From CAYZHV01 sp964478055 (GTDB taxonomy: Bacteria > Spirochaetota > Spirochaetia > DSM-27196 > Alkalispirochaetaceae), in contig CAYZHV010000001.1 in the NCBI GenBank assembly GCA_964478055.1, forward strand, positions 26,765 through 90,764: 64,000 bases of DNA, given 5' to 3'. Positions 16,019 to 24,631 of this stretch are shown piece after piece. The position numbers were made by a program, and so were the translations under genes. The notes beneath the pieces were generated by a model. It did not search any database. It was not told the origin of the DNA and was given only the letters and a program-made list of their open reading frames with translations. The stretch's first letter is position 1; each line of letters opens with the position of its first letter.

Positions 16019-17554
16019 TTACGCGTTGTTGTTCCGTTTCCTCCAGAGGGAGCGTAGGCGGGCGTACGCCGTCTGCCGCAGAGTGATAAACCACCTGGAG
16101 CGACTCACCATCGTAATAATGATAAAGGCGACGAGAACCGCGGAAATTGGCCGGGTAACGAACTCCCAGGAAGGCCCGTCCTGTTGAACCAGGGCACGAC
16201 GGAGGTTCGGATCGAGGATGTCGCCTAGAATAATCCCGAGCACCATCGGTGCCACGGGATAGTCCATCTCTTTCATGGCGAAGCCGAGCAATCCGAAGAA
16301 CGCCATTACACCGATGTCGAAGGGACGCTGCTGGACGGCGTAAGCCCCGATAACACAGAGCACAAAGACAATCGGCATCAGTTTCTGCCGGGGGACCTGG
16401 AGCACTTTGACCAGCTGCCGCACCATGCTCATGCCAAGTATGAACATCGCACAGGTCGCCAGAAAGACCATGGCGACAACGGTAAAGACGAACTGCGGAT
16501 TCTCGGTCATGATCAGCGGGCCGGGACGAACACCGTGGATAAACATCGCCGCCAAAAGGACCGCCGCCGGAGCAGATCCGGGAATCGCGAGAGAGAGCAC
16601 GGGAATCATCGCCCCGGCTACGGCGGAGTTGTTTCCGATCTCTGCGGATATCATTCCTTCGTAGCTTCCCTGGCCGTACTCCTCGGGATGCTTGCTCGCC
16701 CGGCGAGCAAAGTCGTAGCTCACCCAGGCACCGATGTCCTCACCTACCCCGGGGACCGCACCGATAAAGGTGCCGATAATGCCGGATCGGATAATCGTCT
16801 TCCAGTGCCGGACGACATCCCGGAACTTGGGCATCACCCGGGTGATCTCGGCATCCACCACATCCACTCTGGTGTACTTCATCATGGTGATGATTTCGGA
16901 GAACCCGAAGGCACCGACCATGGCGGGAATGAGTCCGATTCCTCCGGAAAGCTGCACGTGCCCGAAGGAGAAGCGCACCACCGCGTGGATCTTTTCCATG
17001 CCGATCATAGCGATAAAGAGCCCAAGAAAGCCGGCGAGCCACCCCTTTAGGGGGTCCTTGGGAGCAGTGAGGTTGCCGCTTATGACGACGCCGAATACCG
17101 CGAGCCAGAAGAACTCGTAGGAGTGAAAGCGCAAGGCAAAATTCCCGAGCACCGGAGTAACCGTGGCGAGCAGGAGCATGCCGATAATCGATCCGAGAAA
17201 GGAGCCGGTGGTAGCGATGCCGATCGCCGGGCCAGCCATTCCCTTTCTCGCCAGAGGGTTTCCATCTACCGCGGTTGCGGCGTTTGCGGGGGTTCCGGGG
17301 ATGTTGAGAAGAATCGCACTCCGACCGCCGCCGTAGATGGCGCCGATGTACATACAGACGAGTATCAGAACCGCGTTGTTCGGCGGCAGCTTAAAGGTGA
17401 GAGTCGTCATGAGGGCGATACCCATGGTCGCCGTCAGCCCGGGGAGCATACCGACGATAATGCCGAGCTGCGTCGCCCAGAGTACGTCGAATAGAACCCG
17501 GAGGGTTGCAAACTCCCCTAACGCTGTAAAAAAGTAGTTAAGGCCTTCGAGCAT
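16019..17554 (-). CDS. tctA: Tripartite tricarboxylate transporter large permease TctA
   Basis: 511 residues with about eleven hydrophobic helices. The TctA family signatures are present: GIIVGMLPGLTATMGIALM near residue 30, IYGGGRSAILLNIPGTPA near 75, and the second inverted-repeat copy around TFIGAVPGVGEDIGAWVSY near 260. TctA is the large membrane subunit of a secondary transporter driven by an ion gradient. It needs TctB and the binding protein TctC, both encoded just upstream on the same strand. Substrates of this family are carboxylates, including sugar acids, which fits the enzymes flanking it. Confidence 0.95.
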   Translation of the reverse strand: MLEGLNYFFTALGEFATLRVLFDVLWATQLGIIVGMLPGLTATMGIALMTTLTFKLPPNNAVLILVCMYIGAIYGGGRSAILLNIPGTPANAATAVDGNPLARKGMAGPAIGIATTGSFLGSIIGMLLLATVTPVLGNFALRFHSYEFFWLAVFGVVISGNLTAPKDPLKGWLAGFLGLFIAMIGMEKIHAVVRFSFGHVQLSGGIGLIPAMVGAFGFSEIITMMKYTRVDVVDAEITRVMPKFRDVVRHWKTIIRSGIIGTFIGAVPGVGEDIGAWVSYDFARRASKHPEEYGQGSYEGMISAEIGNNSAVAGAMIPVLSLAIPGSAPAAVLLAAMFIHGVRPGPLIMTENPQFVFTVVAMVFLATCAMFILGMSMVRQLVKVLQVPRQKLMPIVFVLCVIGAYAVQQRPFDIGVMAFFGLLGFAMKEMDYPVAPMVLGIILGDILDPNLRRALVQQDGPSWEFVTRPISAVLVAFIIITMVSRSRWFITLRQTAYARLRSLWRKRNNNA

Positions 17555-17562
17555 ATCCCCTC

Positions 17563-18096
17563 CTATGGAAGCCTTACGAGAAAGACGTAGTAAAAGAGGG
17601 ATGAGACCGCGGCGGAGACGAGGACTGCCTCGATAAACGCCTTGAGAAACATCTTTCCCTGCCCCTGTGCCGAAACCGAGCGGTCATACTCAAAGAGCAC
17701 CACGAAAACGAAGACAAAGAGAAACGTCGCCACCGGATAGGGTAGAAATCCGATCATTCCGAAGGCGTAGAGAAGGCAAAAGAGAATCGTTACCGACGCT
17801 CGACGAACTTGCGGGTGGCTGGCGCCCTCCTTGATTCTCTCTCGGGTGATGCCGAGTCTAAACCCGCCCTGCCGAAGGGATCGACCGAGAAGGGCGAGAC
17901 TCATGAGTCCGATAACCGCTCCGATTGCACCAGGAACAATACCGGGAGTGGTCCACGGATTGATGTCGCGGTGCTCGAGGCGAGGCAGATCAACTGATAG
18001 AAGAATGACGGCTACGCTGAACGCGAGAAGAACGAGGGAGGTTACAAAGTCCGCCTTTGGCATACCTCGCTCTGGCTTTTGCTGGGTGTCCGACAT
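17563..18096 (-). CDS. tctB: Tripartite tricarboxylate transporter small permease TctB
   Basis: About 177 residues with four membrane helices, the size and layout of TctB. The chosen ATG at 18096 (MSDTQQK) follows GGAG; upstream codons in the open frame encode a proline-rich stretch that is better explained as the leader hairpin region. The gene stops eight bases before tctA starts, so the two permease subunits are made together. The 91-base gap from tctC contains inverted repeats (for example GAGCACC at 18122-18128 with GGTGCCCTC at 18156-18164), which may hold down permease expression relative to the binding protein. Confidence 0.9.
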   Translation of the reverse strand: MSDTQQKPERGMPKADFVTSLVLLAFSVAVILLSVDLPRLEHRDINPWTTPGIVPGAIGAVIGLMSLALLGRSLRQGGFRLGITRERIKEGASHPQVRRASVTILFCLLYAFGMIGFLPYPVATFLFVFVFVVLFEYDRSVSAQGQGKMFLKAFIEAVLVSAAVSSLFYYVFLVRLP

Positions 18097-18187
18097 GGGC
18101 AATATCTCCGGAGTTAACAGGAGAGCACCCGGAATTCCCGGGGGCGGGATCACCAGGTGCCCTCCACGTTGTTACGTGCGTATCAGA

Positions 18188-19213
18188 TTACTCGGGTCGA
18201 GGAATACCGACTTCCGAAGGACGAACCTCCGCATCGCCGGAGTCCCACTTGAGCCACGCGTCGATCTGAACCATCGGGAAAGATTTATCAAACGCTTCCT
18301 GACCATACGCGGGATCAAAGATGACCGCGTTTTCCTCAGCCCAGGTCTGCATGGTACTGCTGTCCATGACGACGTCTTCCCAGATCTGGTTGAGGGTGGT
18401 CACGACCTCTTCGGGCACACCCTTGGGCACGAAGATACCGAAGTAGATAGGTGCCGCCTCGAAGTCCTCGATCCAGTTCGTGATCGGCGGAATCTCGCCG
18501 TCATAGCCGGAAATGGTCAGGGGCTTGTCGGCCAGTACCGCCAGAGGTCGAAGCTGCCCGCCGCGAATCATGTCTACCTCTTCCACCGAGAGCTGCGGAA
18601 CGACCTCGGTCTCGCCACCAACGGTTGCGACAACCGCGGGGTTACCACCGCCGAAGGTTACGTGCCGATACTCGATGCCGGTGTAGCTCTTGATGAGCTC
18701 CATGGCGGTGTGTCCCGCGGAGTTGACTCCGGCGGTAGCCACGGATACGTCTCCGGGGTTGTTCTCAAAGGCTTCGAGAAGGTCACCGAAGTCCTCGTAG
18801 GGCGTGTCGGGATTGACTGCAACAACGTTAGGCATTGCAAAGTTCAGGTAGAGGTGCCAGTCATCCAGGGTCGTGTCGAGCAGGCCCTGAACCTTGTAGA
18901 CGCCGAGATCCTTTACCGCACCGGCGGTCCAGGTAAGACCGTTCTTCTGCGACTGGAGAGCTTCCTGCGTACCGACGGAGCCGGAGGCGCCGGGCTGGTT
19001 GACGACGACAACCGTCGTGCCCAGGTGCTCCTCGATCACACCTGCAGTGGTCCGTGCGGAACGATCGGTGGATCCACCAGCTCCCCAGGGAACGATCAGA
19101 TTGATCGGCCGCTGCGGGTTCCATGGATACCCACTTTCTTCCTGTCGCCCTTCTCCGAAGAGCGCGCCTACTCCGATGAGAAGCACCAGCAAAAGTGCCA
19201 ACAATTTTCTCAT
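18188..19213 (-). CDS. tctC: TctC/Bug-family extracytoplasmic solute-binding protein
   Basis: About 341 residues. The leader LLALLLVLLIGVGALFGEG ends in a small-residue region and EGRQE, typical of exported spirochaete proteins. The mature part begins with the Bug/TctC signature INLIVPWGAGGSTDRSAR, which binds the carboxylate through the loop after the first strand, and has the VNQPGASGSVG loop. The ATG at 19213 has AGGAGG six bases away; a GTG one codon earlier is less well placed. It is first of the tctCBA genes and is preceded by a leader with an inverted repeat. The substrate is probably an acidic sugar, judging from the neighbours. Confidence 0.93.
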   Translation of the reverse strand: MRKLLALLLVLLIGVGALFGEGRQEESGYPWNPQRPINLIVPWGAGGSTDRSARTTAGVIEEHLGTTVVVVNQPGASGSVGTQEALQSQKNGLTWTAGAVKDLGVYKVQGLLDTTLDDWHLYLNFAMPNVVAVNPDTPYEDFGDLLEAFENNPGDVSVATAGVNSAGHTAMELIKSYTGIEYRHVTFGGGNPAVVATVGGETEVVPQLSVEEVDMIRGGQLRPLAVLADKPLTISGYDGEIPPITNWIEDFEAAPIYFGIFVPKGVPEEVVTTLNQIWEDVVMDSSTMQTWAEENAVIFDPAYGQEAFDKSFPMVQIDAWLKWDSGDAEVRPSEVGIPRPE

Positions 19214-19225
19214 CACATACCTCCT

Positions 19226-19256
19226 GTTTGGTATTATGATCTGTTTCTGACCAAAC
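19226..19256. repeat. Inverted repeat in tctC leader
   Basis: GTTTGGT (19226-19232) and its exact complement ACCAAAC (19250-19256) are separated by 17 bases, directly upstream of the tctC ribosome site. It could be an operator for a regulator of the island or a leader hairpin. Confidence 0.45.
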
Positions 19257-19305
19257 GGCGAGAACGGAGCTGCCTGCTCGTCGTCCGCCAGCCTACGTTA
19301 TCTTT

Positions 19306-19320
19306 AGGGGAACTTCCCCT
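19306..19320. promoter_or_regulatory. Perfect 15-base palindrome downstream of the epimerase gene
   Basis: AGGGGAACTTCCCCT is symmetric around the central C. The hairpin loop would be too small for a good terminator, so an operator for tctC or a processing signal is as likely. It lies 14 bases past the preceding stop codon. Confidence 0.4.
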
Positions 19321-19333
19321 ATCGATTTCCCTC

Positions 19334-20212
19334 TCAACTGCTCTTTAGGAGCTCCTCCATGCGGCGGCCATACTCTATGTAGGCACCCCACCGCTGTTCC
19401 GGGCCGGCAACCCGGTCCGGATCGTGAAAGACCATCGCCGTATGCGGCTCGATAGAGATCACCCCGTGGTAGCCGTCCCGGGATAACGCTTCGAGAATCT
19501 CAGGCACCCTCGCCTCTCCCTCTCCGGGCAGGGTGTACTCCACCTCTCTCCCGTTCCAGCGCCCATCTTTGATGTGGACCTGGGCGACGTGCTCCTTTAC
19601 CGCTTCGTAGAACGCCAGTGCGTCCTGCCGCCCATAGGGAGCCTTTCCGCGAACATCGGGAAGTCCTACGGGATTCCCGGTGTCAAAGACGAGCTTAAAG
19701 GCCTCGCTTCTCGTCGCTTCGATAATTCGCAAGGTGTGCTCAACGCTCTGGCCTCCCCAGGTCTCACAGTTTTCGTGGAGACAGACGATACCCTCCTCTT
19801 CCGCAACCTCCGCAAAGCGACGAAGCCGGGAGAGAATCTCTCTCTCCAGTTCCGGCAGAGTGCCAACCGGAGCGTTCTCCGGCATTTGATAGCTCATGAC
19901 CCGGAGATATTTCGTCCCGAGCTTTCGCATTCTTCCCGCCGCGCGACGAAGCTGGGCGACCTCCTCTTCTAGAGGGGTATCGACGGTTCTTCCCCAGTTG
20001 GCCAGAGCGCTGCCAAAGGAACTCACGCCGAGTCGCGCCTCGGAGAGCCGTTTGGCCGCTTCCTCGAAGAGCTCGTCGCTCACGTCGACCACATTTCCGC
20101 CGTCCAGAGTGCGGAGATCGAGAAGAGACCAACCAAGAGCCCTGCTCGCCTCGATCTGCGTCTCCAGGTCCGAGGAAACCTCGTCGGTAAAACCTGAGAG
20201 TTGCATACTCAT
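19334..20212 (-). CDS. Sugar phosphate isomerase/epimerase-like TIM-barrel protein
   Basis: 292 residues of the AP endonuclease 2/xylose-isomerase-like TIM-barrel family. Metal-site motifs are seen: CLHENCE (E), KLVFDTGN (D), VHIKDG (H and D) and ISIEPH (E) near the C terminus. Members isomerise or epimerise ketoses and keto-acid sugars, for example tagatose 3-epimerase and hydroxypyruvate isomerase. The start overlaps the upstream enolase-superfamily stop codon by four bases (ATGA), so the two enzymes are translationally coupled and probably consecutive in a pathway. The exact reaction is not determinable by eye. Confidence 0.88.
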   Translation of the reverse strand: MSMQLSGFTDEVSSDLETQIEASRALGWSLLDLRTLDGGNVVDVSDELFEEAAKRLSEARLGVSSFGSALANWGRTVDTPLEEEVAQLRRAAGRMRKLGTKYLRVMSYQMPENAPVGTLPELEREILSRLRRFAEVAEEEGIVCLHENCETWGGQSVEHTLRIIEATRSEAFKLVFDTGNPVGLPDVRGKAPYGRQDALAFYEAVKEHVAQVHIKDGRWNGREVEYTLPGEGEARVPEILEALSRDGYHGVISIEPHTAMVFHDPDRVAGPEQRWGAYIEYGRRMEELLKSS

Positions 20213-21648
20213 CGGGAGCTCCTTTCACCAATGCTCGGTTCGCTGCCACTCCGGCCGGGGCCCAGACCGATGCCCTCTCTTCGGTAGAGCGGCTCGGGCA
20301 AGGGCCGGTTAATCTCCGGCAGGCGATACCCGAACCCGGCCCCCTCGATCGAGTCGAGCCTCAACTCGCCGTTCTCTCTGCTAAAGGCTCCTGGATGTAC
20401 GGCAGCCTCATACGATGAGGCTTCGGGGTAGAACTGCATACAGTTGCTCTCGACCCCCAGGGGAGCCCCGCTCCTCGAACCGAGCAGCAGATGGGTGAGC
20501 TGCGCTAGCATTGGATTGGTCAGGTCCTGCACCGTAAAGCGAAGGCCTAGCTCCTTTGCAAGGGCCAGCATGAGCAGGGACTCGGACTGCCCCTTGCAGG
20601 TCTTGAGGGCAACCCCACGCCACCCCTTTGCCACGGCCTCCTCCAGCTCGGCCACTGAAGAGACACTTTCGTCCAGTATGAGGAGAGGAACCCCGGAATT
20701 GAGATCAGTTACCTCTTTAAAACTACACGCGTCTATCGCGCAGGGCTCCTCGACGTAGCAAACGGTCTTGTACCCCTCCGGGGATCGCTCCCGGAGGCGG
20801 GAGAGAAACTCCTCGAGGGCTTCGAGATCGGGAAGGGTCCCGTTGAAATCGATGGACGTGAGCCGTACAGCTGCATTCTCCGCTAGTTTCCAGACCTCGA
20901 GAAAGCGCTGGAGGTTGTCCTCCACCGAGTCCCCGCCGAGTTTAATCTTGAGAGCCTGCAATCCATCCTGGGCGATCCAGCTCTCCAGTGAGAGAGGATA
21001 TCCGTCCCGGGAAGCGGAGGTGGGTATTTCCGCCTCACTCAGGTAGTCCTCTTTTCCGACCATGTGCCAGGCGAGGATTCGTGACTGCGGCTCCGAGACG
21101 AGATAGTCCCGGGGATAACGTAGAGCCAACTCTCCGGCGTAGCTGCTTCCGTTGAGAAGGGCACCGACGTCGCGGCTCATGTACCGGGGGGTGTAGGTTT
21201 CGTAGGTTGGCAGCCTATGGAGGACGCCGTAGCCGTCGTGGGTGGCAAGATCGAAAACCGAGAGAAGAAGCTGCCAGGCGCGGGAGGGTGCGGCGGGCCT
21301 GCTCCTACAGTTGGAGACTCCCCCTTCCGCGTTGAAGGCGTGATAGATCTCCATTGGATGACCTGAGACGTCGATCTCGGCCCACCGGTCCGCGAGCTCT
21401 TCGGCACAGAGAAGAAGCGTTTGGAGCCGCTCCGCCGGGGGAATCTCCGAGGGCCAAGCCCACTGAACGTTCAGAGGTACATCGGCGTATCCGGTTGCCT
21501 TTTCTCCGGAGGCAGAGGAGACGGTTACTCCTGCCCGAAGGACAGAGATGTCGGTTGCTCGCTCCCTGCCAAAGGCGAGGGGGATCCTGGTTTCCAGAGG
21601 AAAAGTGTATAGCTCGGTGCCGGAAATACGAACGTCCTGGTCTCTCAT
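20209..21648 (-). CDS. Enolase-superfamily enzyme (muconate-lactonizing subgroup-like)
   Basis: 479 residues, longer than the usual 360-400. The C-terminal barrel shows the superfamily pattern in order: K234-I-K236, D267 in SIDFNG, E300/E301 in YVEEPC, D326-E327 in LILDES, and K349 in ALKTCKG. Lysines on both sides of the barrel place it nearer the muconate-lactonizing/epimerase subgroup than the His-Asp dyad dehydratases. It may therefore be a racemase/epimerase or a lactonizing enzyme acting on a sugar acid. It heads the enolase-epimerase-tctCBA-oxidoreductase gene run and has its own promoter. No Shine-Dalgarno precedes the ATG. Confidence 0.83.
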   Translation of the reverse strand: MRDQDVRISGTELYTFPLETRIPLAFGRERATDISVLRAGVTVSSASGEKATGYADVPLNVQWAWPSEIPPAERLQTLLLCAEELADRWAEIDVSGHPMEIYHAFNAEGGVSNCRSRPAAPSRAWQLLLSVFDLATHDGYGVLHRLPTYETYTPRYMSRDVGALLNGSSYAGELALRYPRDYLVSEPQSRILAWHMVGKEDYLSEAEIPTSASRDGYPLSLESWIAQDGLQALKIKLGGDSVEDNLQRFLEVWKLAENAAVRLTSIDFNGTLPDLEALEEFLSRLRERSPEGYKTVCYVEEPCAIDACSFKEVTDLNSGVPLLILDESVSSVAELEEAVAKGWRGVALKTCKGQSESLLMLALAKELGLRFTVQDLTNPMLAQLTHLLLGSRSGAPLGVESNCMQFYPEASSYEAAVHPGAFSRENGELRLDSIEGAGFGYRLPEINRPLPEPLYRREGIGLGPGRSGSEPSIGERSSR

Positions 21649-21662
21649 GGGTCCGCACTTTC

Positions 21663-21691
21663 AGCTTACCCCGTGTCGCAACATTTGTCAA
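21663..21691 (-). promoter_or_regulatory. Promoter for enolase-superfamily gene and downstream tct genes
   Basis: On the minus strand: TTGACA (21691-21686), 17-base spacer, TAAGCT (21668-21663). The predicted start is about eight bases before the ATG at 21648, leaving no room for a Shine-Dalgarno. It is back to back with the ROK gene promoter. Confidence 0.6.
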
Positions 21692-21787
21692 AAGATTTTA
21701 CTAATGTCCCGTCTCGAGGCTCCATATCGTTATGTGTCGACTGTCCAGGGGGTAGTACTTCTATCCTTTGTTACAGAAACATACAAA

Positions 21788-21816
21788 TTGCGCAGATTCG
21801 CTTCCCATTGTACAAT
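21788..21816 (+). promoter_or_regulatory. Promoter of ROK regulator, predicted leaderless
   Basis: TTGCGC (21788-21793), exactly 17 bases, TACAAT (21811-21816). The -10 ends seven bases before the GTG at 21824, so the message should begin at the start codon. TTTGT...ACAAA arms at 21767-21787 overlap the upstream edge and could be an autoregulatory operator. Confidence 0.6.
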
Positions 21817-21823
21817 CGAAGAT

Positions 21824-23005
21824 GTGTCGTCCCCACGCTCTTCCCTGGATTCTCGAGTTCGCATTCTTCAGCTCCTCCTGAGTGAGGGTAGCTGCTCCCG
21901 TCCTGCCCTAGCGGCTCAAACCGGTCTCACCCGAGCGGCGGTGGGGGTGGTTGCTGAGGAACTAATGGAACGAGGAATCCTCCGGGAAGGTGGAAGAGAC
22001 GAGTCCCGGGGCGGCCGGCGAGCTCGGCTCCTGGAGATCGTACCGGATGCGGCTGTGGCTCTCGGTGCGAGCATGCGGGACTCTGACTGGTCCTTTGCCG
22101 CCGCGGATCTCCACGGCGAGATCATCGATAAGGATCGAGAACCGATGACCGCCACCGATCCCTCCTCGGCTATCCAGGCTCTTGTGGCGGGGTACATTCG
22201 CATCACCAAGCGTCTTGGCGGAAAGACACTCCTACCGGCTCTCGGAGTTGGCACCCCGGGCCTCGTCGACATCCATCGCGGTCACGTACACAGCGCCGTC
22301 GATCTCGGTTGGCAGGAGGTACCCTTTGCGCAGATGGCCGAGGAGGCTCTGGGGCTCCCGGTCCGGGTGGCAAACCGCTCGAAAGTGGGGGCCCTGGCGG
22401 AGCTCTGGGGCCACAAGGGGCGTTCCCAGCGCACCTTGATCTACGTCTCCCTGGGCACCGGTGTCGCCGCTGGAATCGTCATCGGCGGGGAGCTGTTCAT
22501 CGGAGCGAACTCCAGCGCCGGAGAGCTCGGACACATATCGGTCGTCCCGGACGGTCCGGTCTGCGGCTGCGGAAACCGTGGTTGCCTGCAGACGCTGGTC
22601 TCCGAGGAGGCACTCCTTCGACGGGCCCGGAGCCTCGATAACGCCACCGGGGCGCCTATCGTGGCGGATGTCTCGGAGCTCTTCTCCCGAGCCCTCGAGG
22701 GAGTCCAGCCGGAGCTCCGGGTTATGGAAGAGGCGGCTGAGTACCTCGCCGTCGCCCTCGGGACGGTGGTCAACCTCTTCAATCCAGAGCAGCTCATACT
22801 CGGCGGCCCGGTTGTGGAGGGCTATCCGAAGTTGGTCGGTATGGTGCGGGAACGGGCTCTTCTGCGGTCGATGCATCACCCCTTCGAGGTTGTGGAGATC
22901 AGAGCGAGTCGCCTCGGAGCCCTATCTTCGCCCCTCGGCGCGGCGATCATGATCCTCAAGGAGCTCCCGCGCTTCGTCGGGGAGGGCGCGGTCAGTTTTC
23001 GGTAG
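21824..23005 (+). CDS. ROK-family transcriptional regulator
   Basis: About 393 residues from the GTG at 21824. An N-terminal winged helix-turn-helix (about 8-65, SRVRILQLLL...LTRAAVGVVAEELMERGIL) is followed by a ROK sugar-kinase-like domain with the zinc signature GELGH and CGCGNRGCLQT. The usual Glu at the end of that signature is Gln here. ROK regulators repress sugar catabolic genes and respond to sugars or sugar phosphates. The gene is divergent from the enolase/tct genes and convergent with uxaE, so it most likely controls the island. The frame is open to 21548, but that upstream part has poor composition and contains the promoter. Confidence 0.87.
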   Translation: MSSPRSSLDSRVRILQLLLSEGSCSRPALAAQTGLTRAAVGVVAEELMERGILREGGRDESRGGRRARLLEIVPDAAVALGASMRDSDWSFAAADLHGEIIDKDREPMTATDPSSAIQALVAGYIRITKRLGGKTLLPALGVGTPGLVDIHRGHVHSAVDLGWQEVPFAQMAEEALGLPVRVANRSKVGALAELWGHKGRSQRTLIYVSLGTGVAAGIVIGGELFIGANSSAGELGHISVVPDGPVCGCGNRGCLQTLVSEEALLRRARSLDNATGAPIVADVSELFSRALEGVQPELRVMEEAAEYLAVALGTVVNLFNPEQLILGGPVVEGYPKLVGMVRERALLRSMHHPFEVVEIRASRLGALSSPLGAAIMILKELPRFVGEGAVSFR

Positions 23006-23073
23006 CGCAGGCCCAAAGCTCTCCCGGCGCGATACCATGATGGTCCCGGCTTCCGGCCTCCGACGTGTTCGGC

Positions 23074-24618
23074 CTACGCCTGCTTCGGCACCCCGAGAGC
23101 GTCGAGGTGGCGGGTGAAGTGACCAATTAGCAGCTCGTTATACCGTTCCTCATGGAGGTGCAGAGCCGCAAAGAACTGGTCCGCCAACTCCTGGGTGGAG
23201 AGAATCCCGCCGTAGGAGATGTGCAGCATCTGACGACAATCAGGATGGTCGAGGTAGCCTCTGAGCTCCTCGTCTCCGGTCTCTTCGAGGGGCGCGATAG
23301 TACTGAGGTCCGCGGTAATATGGTAGAACTTCAGCGCCTCCGGGTAGTACTCCAAAGCCCGGGCGTGGAGCTTCCGGTAGAGGGCCGGTTCCTTCTCAGC
23401 AATCACCCGTAGCGCCTCCAACCAGCTCGTCCCGGAGGTCTTGAGATGGAGCCGCAACGCCGTACCGCGGCCTACGGCGGGATAGGCGCTGAGCTTGTCG
23501 CTCCCGGAGTGCACCGAGATCTTGTACCCTCCGTAGGCCCGGGCGATTGCGCAGTGCACCTTGAACTGCCCCTCGAACTCCCGGAGATCCCCGATGTAGT
23601 CGATCGCCTTCTGGAACTCGCCAATAAACCTAGGTGCCACACTGTTAACCGTAACCTTTCGCACATTTAGCTCTCGGGCAATGAACGCGTGGTGTTCGGG
23701 GAGGGTTGGGGTTGTCGTTTCGTCGATGCTGATCTCCAGATCGTACTGGTCTCCCCGCTGCCCTCGCAGATACTGGTCAACCTCCACGGCCAGATCCAGG
23801 GCGGAGCCATACATCACCGTGCAGAGCTTCGCGGTTTCCCTATCCAGCCGAATTCTCTCGGAGCCGGCTTCGAGCTCCTTGTCGAAGTATTCCTTCTCGA
23901 TTCGCCGCTGCAGGGCCTCCGGAAGCTCCGCGAAGGCGTCATCGATCTCTGCTGAGGACCAATCCGCCACTTCCGGCTTCATGACCTCCGTGAGATCCAA
24001 GGTGACCATCGGCATCTGCTCTTCGAGGGCGGTCTTAATGGCGGGAATGTTCTTGAGGTGGTCACCATCGGCGCCGTATCCATCCTCGTACCCCTCCTGA
24101 AAGACCATCCAGGCGGCGTCGGCAACAACGTCGGCGAAAGTTCTCCCGGTGAAGTCGAGCTCCCGAATGCTCTGTTGCGCCAGCACCGGAGAACAGTCGT
24201 AACCGCGAACGGCGCGGATGTGTCCGGCCGTCGCCCGTCCGAGACGGTCACCGAGGCCGATGGTGGTCCGTCGCTCCCTGAGGGAGACCGGCCTGGTCCA
24301 GGGAAAGAGCTCGTAGAGTACCTTAGCGTTCTTCGTGCTGCACTGCACCACCGAGGTGTGAAGCTCTCCGATCTTTTCTTCCGCCCCATCGAAGGGAGAG
24401 TCAATACTCTCCCGGGAGAGGAGGAGAAGCGCCTTCCCTTCCAGAGAGCGAATCACCGTGTAGAGGACGCCGCCCTCGGCGTAGCAGGAGCTCGGATAGT
24501 ACGCCCACTCCCCGGCGCTCTCGTACCCGGGGCCTTTCTCCTTTTTCCAGCGGTCTATCTCCTCCTGACCCATTGCCAGAAGCCCGTCGTTTTCTATTCG
24601 TGCCAGTAGCTCTTTCAT
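23074..24618 (-). CDS. uxaE: Tagaturonate epimerase (UxaE)
   Basis: 514 residues matching the tagaturonate-epimerase family by length and by conserved blocks such as EGYEDGYGADGDHLKN, SIDETTTPT, and YGGYKISVHSGSDKLS, which carry the His/Asp/Glu metal-site residues. UxaE converts D-tagaturonate to D-fructuronate, linking galacturonate to the glucuronate route, as known from Thermotoga. It follows uxaC by 13 bases on the same strand, and the pair would carry out galacturonate to tagaturonate to fructuronate. A fructuronate reductase and mannonate dehydratase are not adjacent. Recognition is from family memory, not a search. Confidence 0.85.
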   Translation of the reverse strand: MKELLARIENDGLLAMGQEEIDRWKKEKGPGYESAGEWAYYPSSCYAEGGVLYTVIRSLEGKALLLLSRESIDSPFDGAEEKIGELHTSVVQCSTKNAKVLYELFPWTRPVSLRERRTTIGLGDRLGRATAGHIRAVRGYDCSPVLAQQSIRELDFTGRTFADVVADAAWMVFQEGYEDGYGADGDHLKNIPAIKTALEEQMPMVTLDLTEVMKPEVADWSSAEIDDAFAELPEALQRRIEKEYFDKELEAGSERIRLDRETAKLCTVMYGSALDLAVEVDQYLRGQRGDQYDLEISIDETTTPTLPEHHAFIARELNVRKVTVNSVAPRFIGEFQKAIDYIGDLREFEGQFKVHCAIARAYGGYKISVHSGSDKLSAYPAVGRGTALRLHLKTSGTSWLEALRVIAEKEPALYRKLHARALEYYPEALKFYHITADLSTIAPLEETGDEELRGYLDHPDCRQMLHISYGGILSTQELADQFFAALHLHEERYNELLIGHFTRHLDALGVPKQA

Positions 24619-24631
24619 CTCATCTCCTGCT

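Noticed and set aside
17831..19348. 505-codon plus-strand open frame across tctB, tctC and their gap
   Set aside because: It is antisense to two clearly recognised transporter genes and has low-complexity, Arg-rich composition; a by-product of GC-rich codon use.
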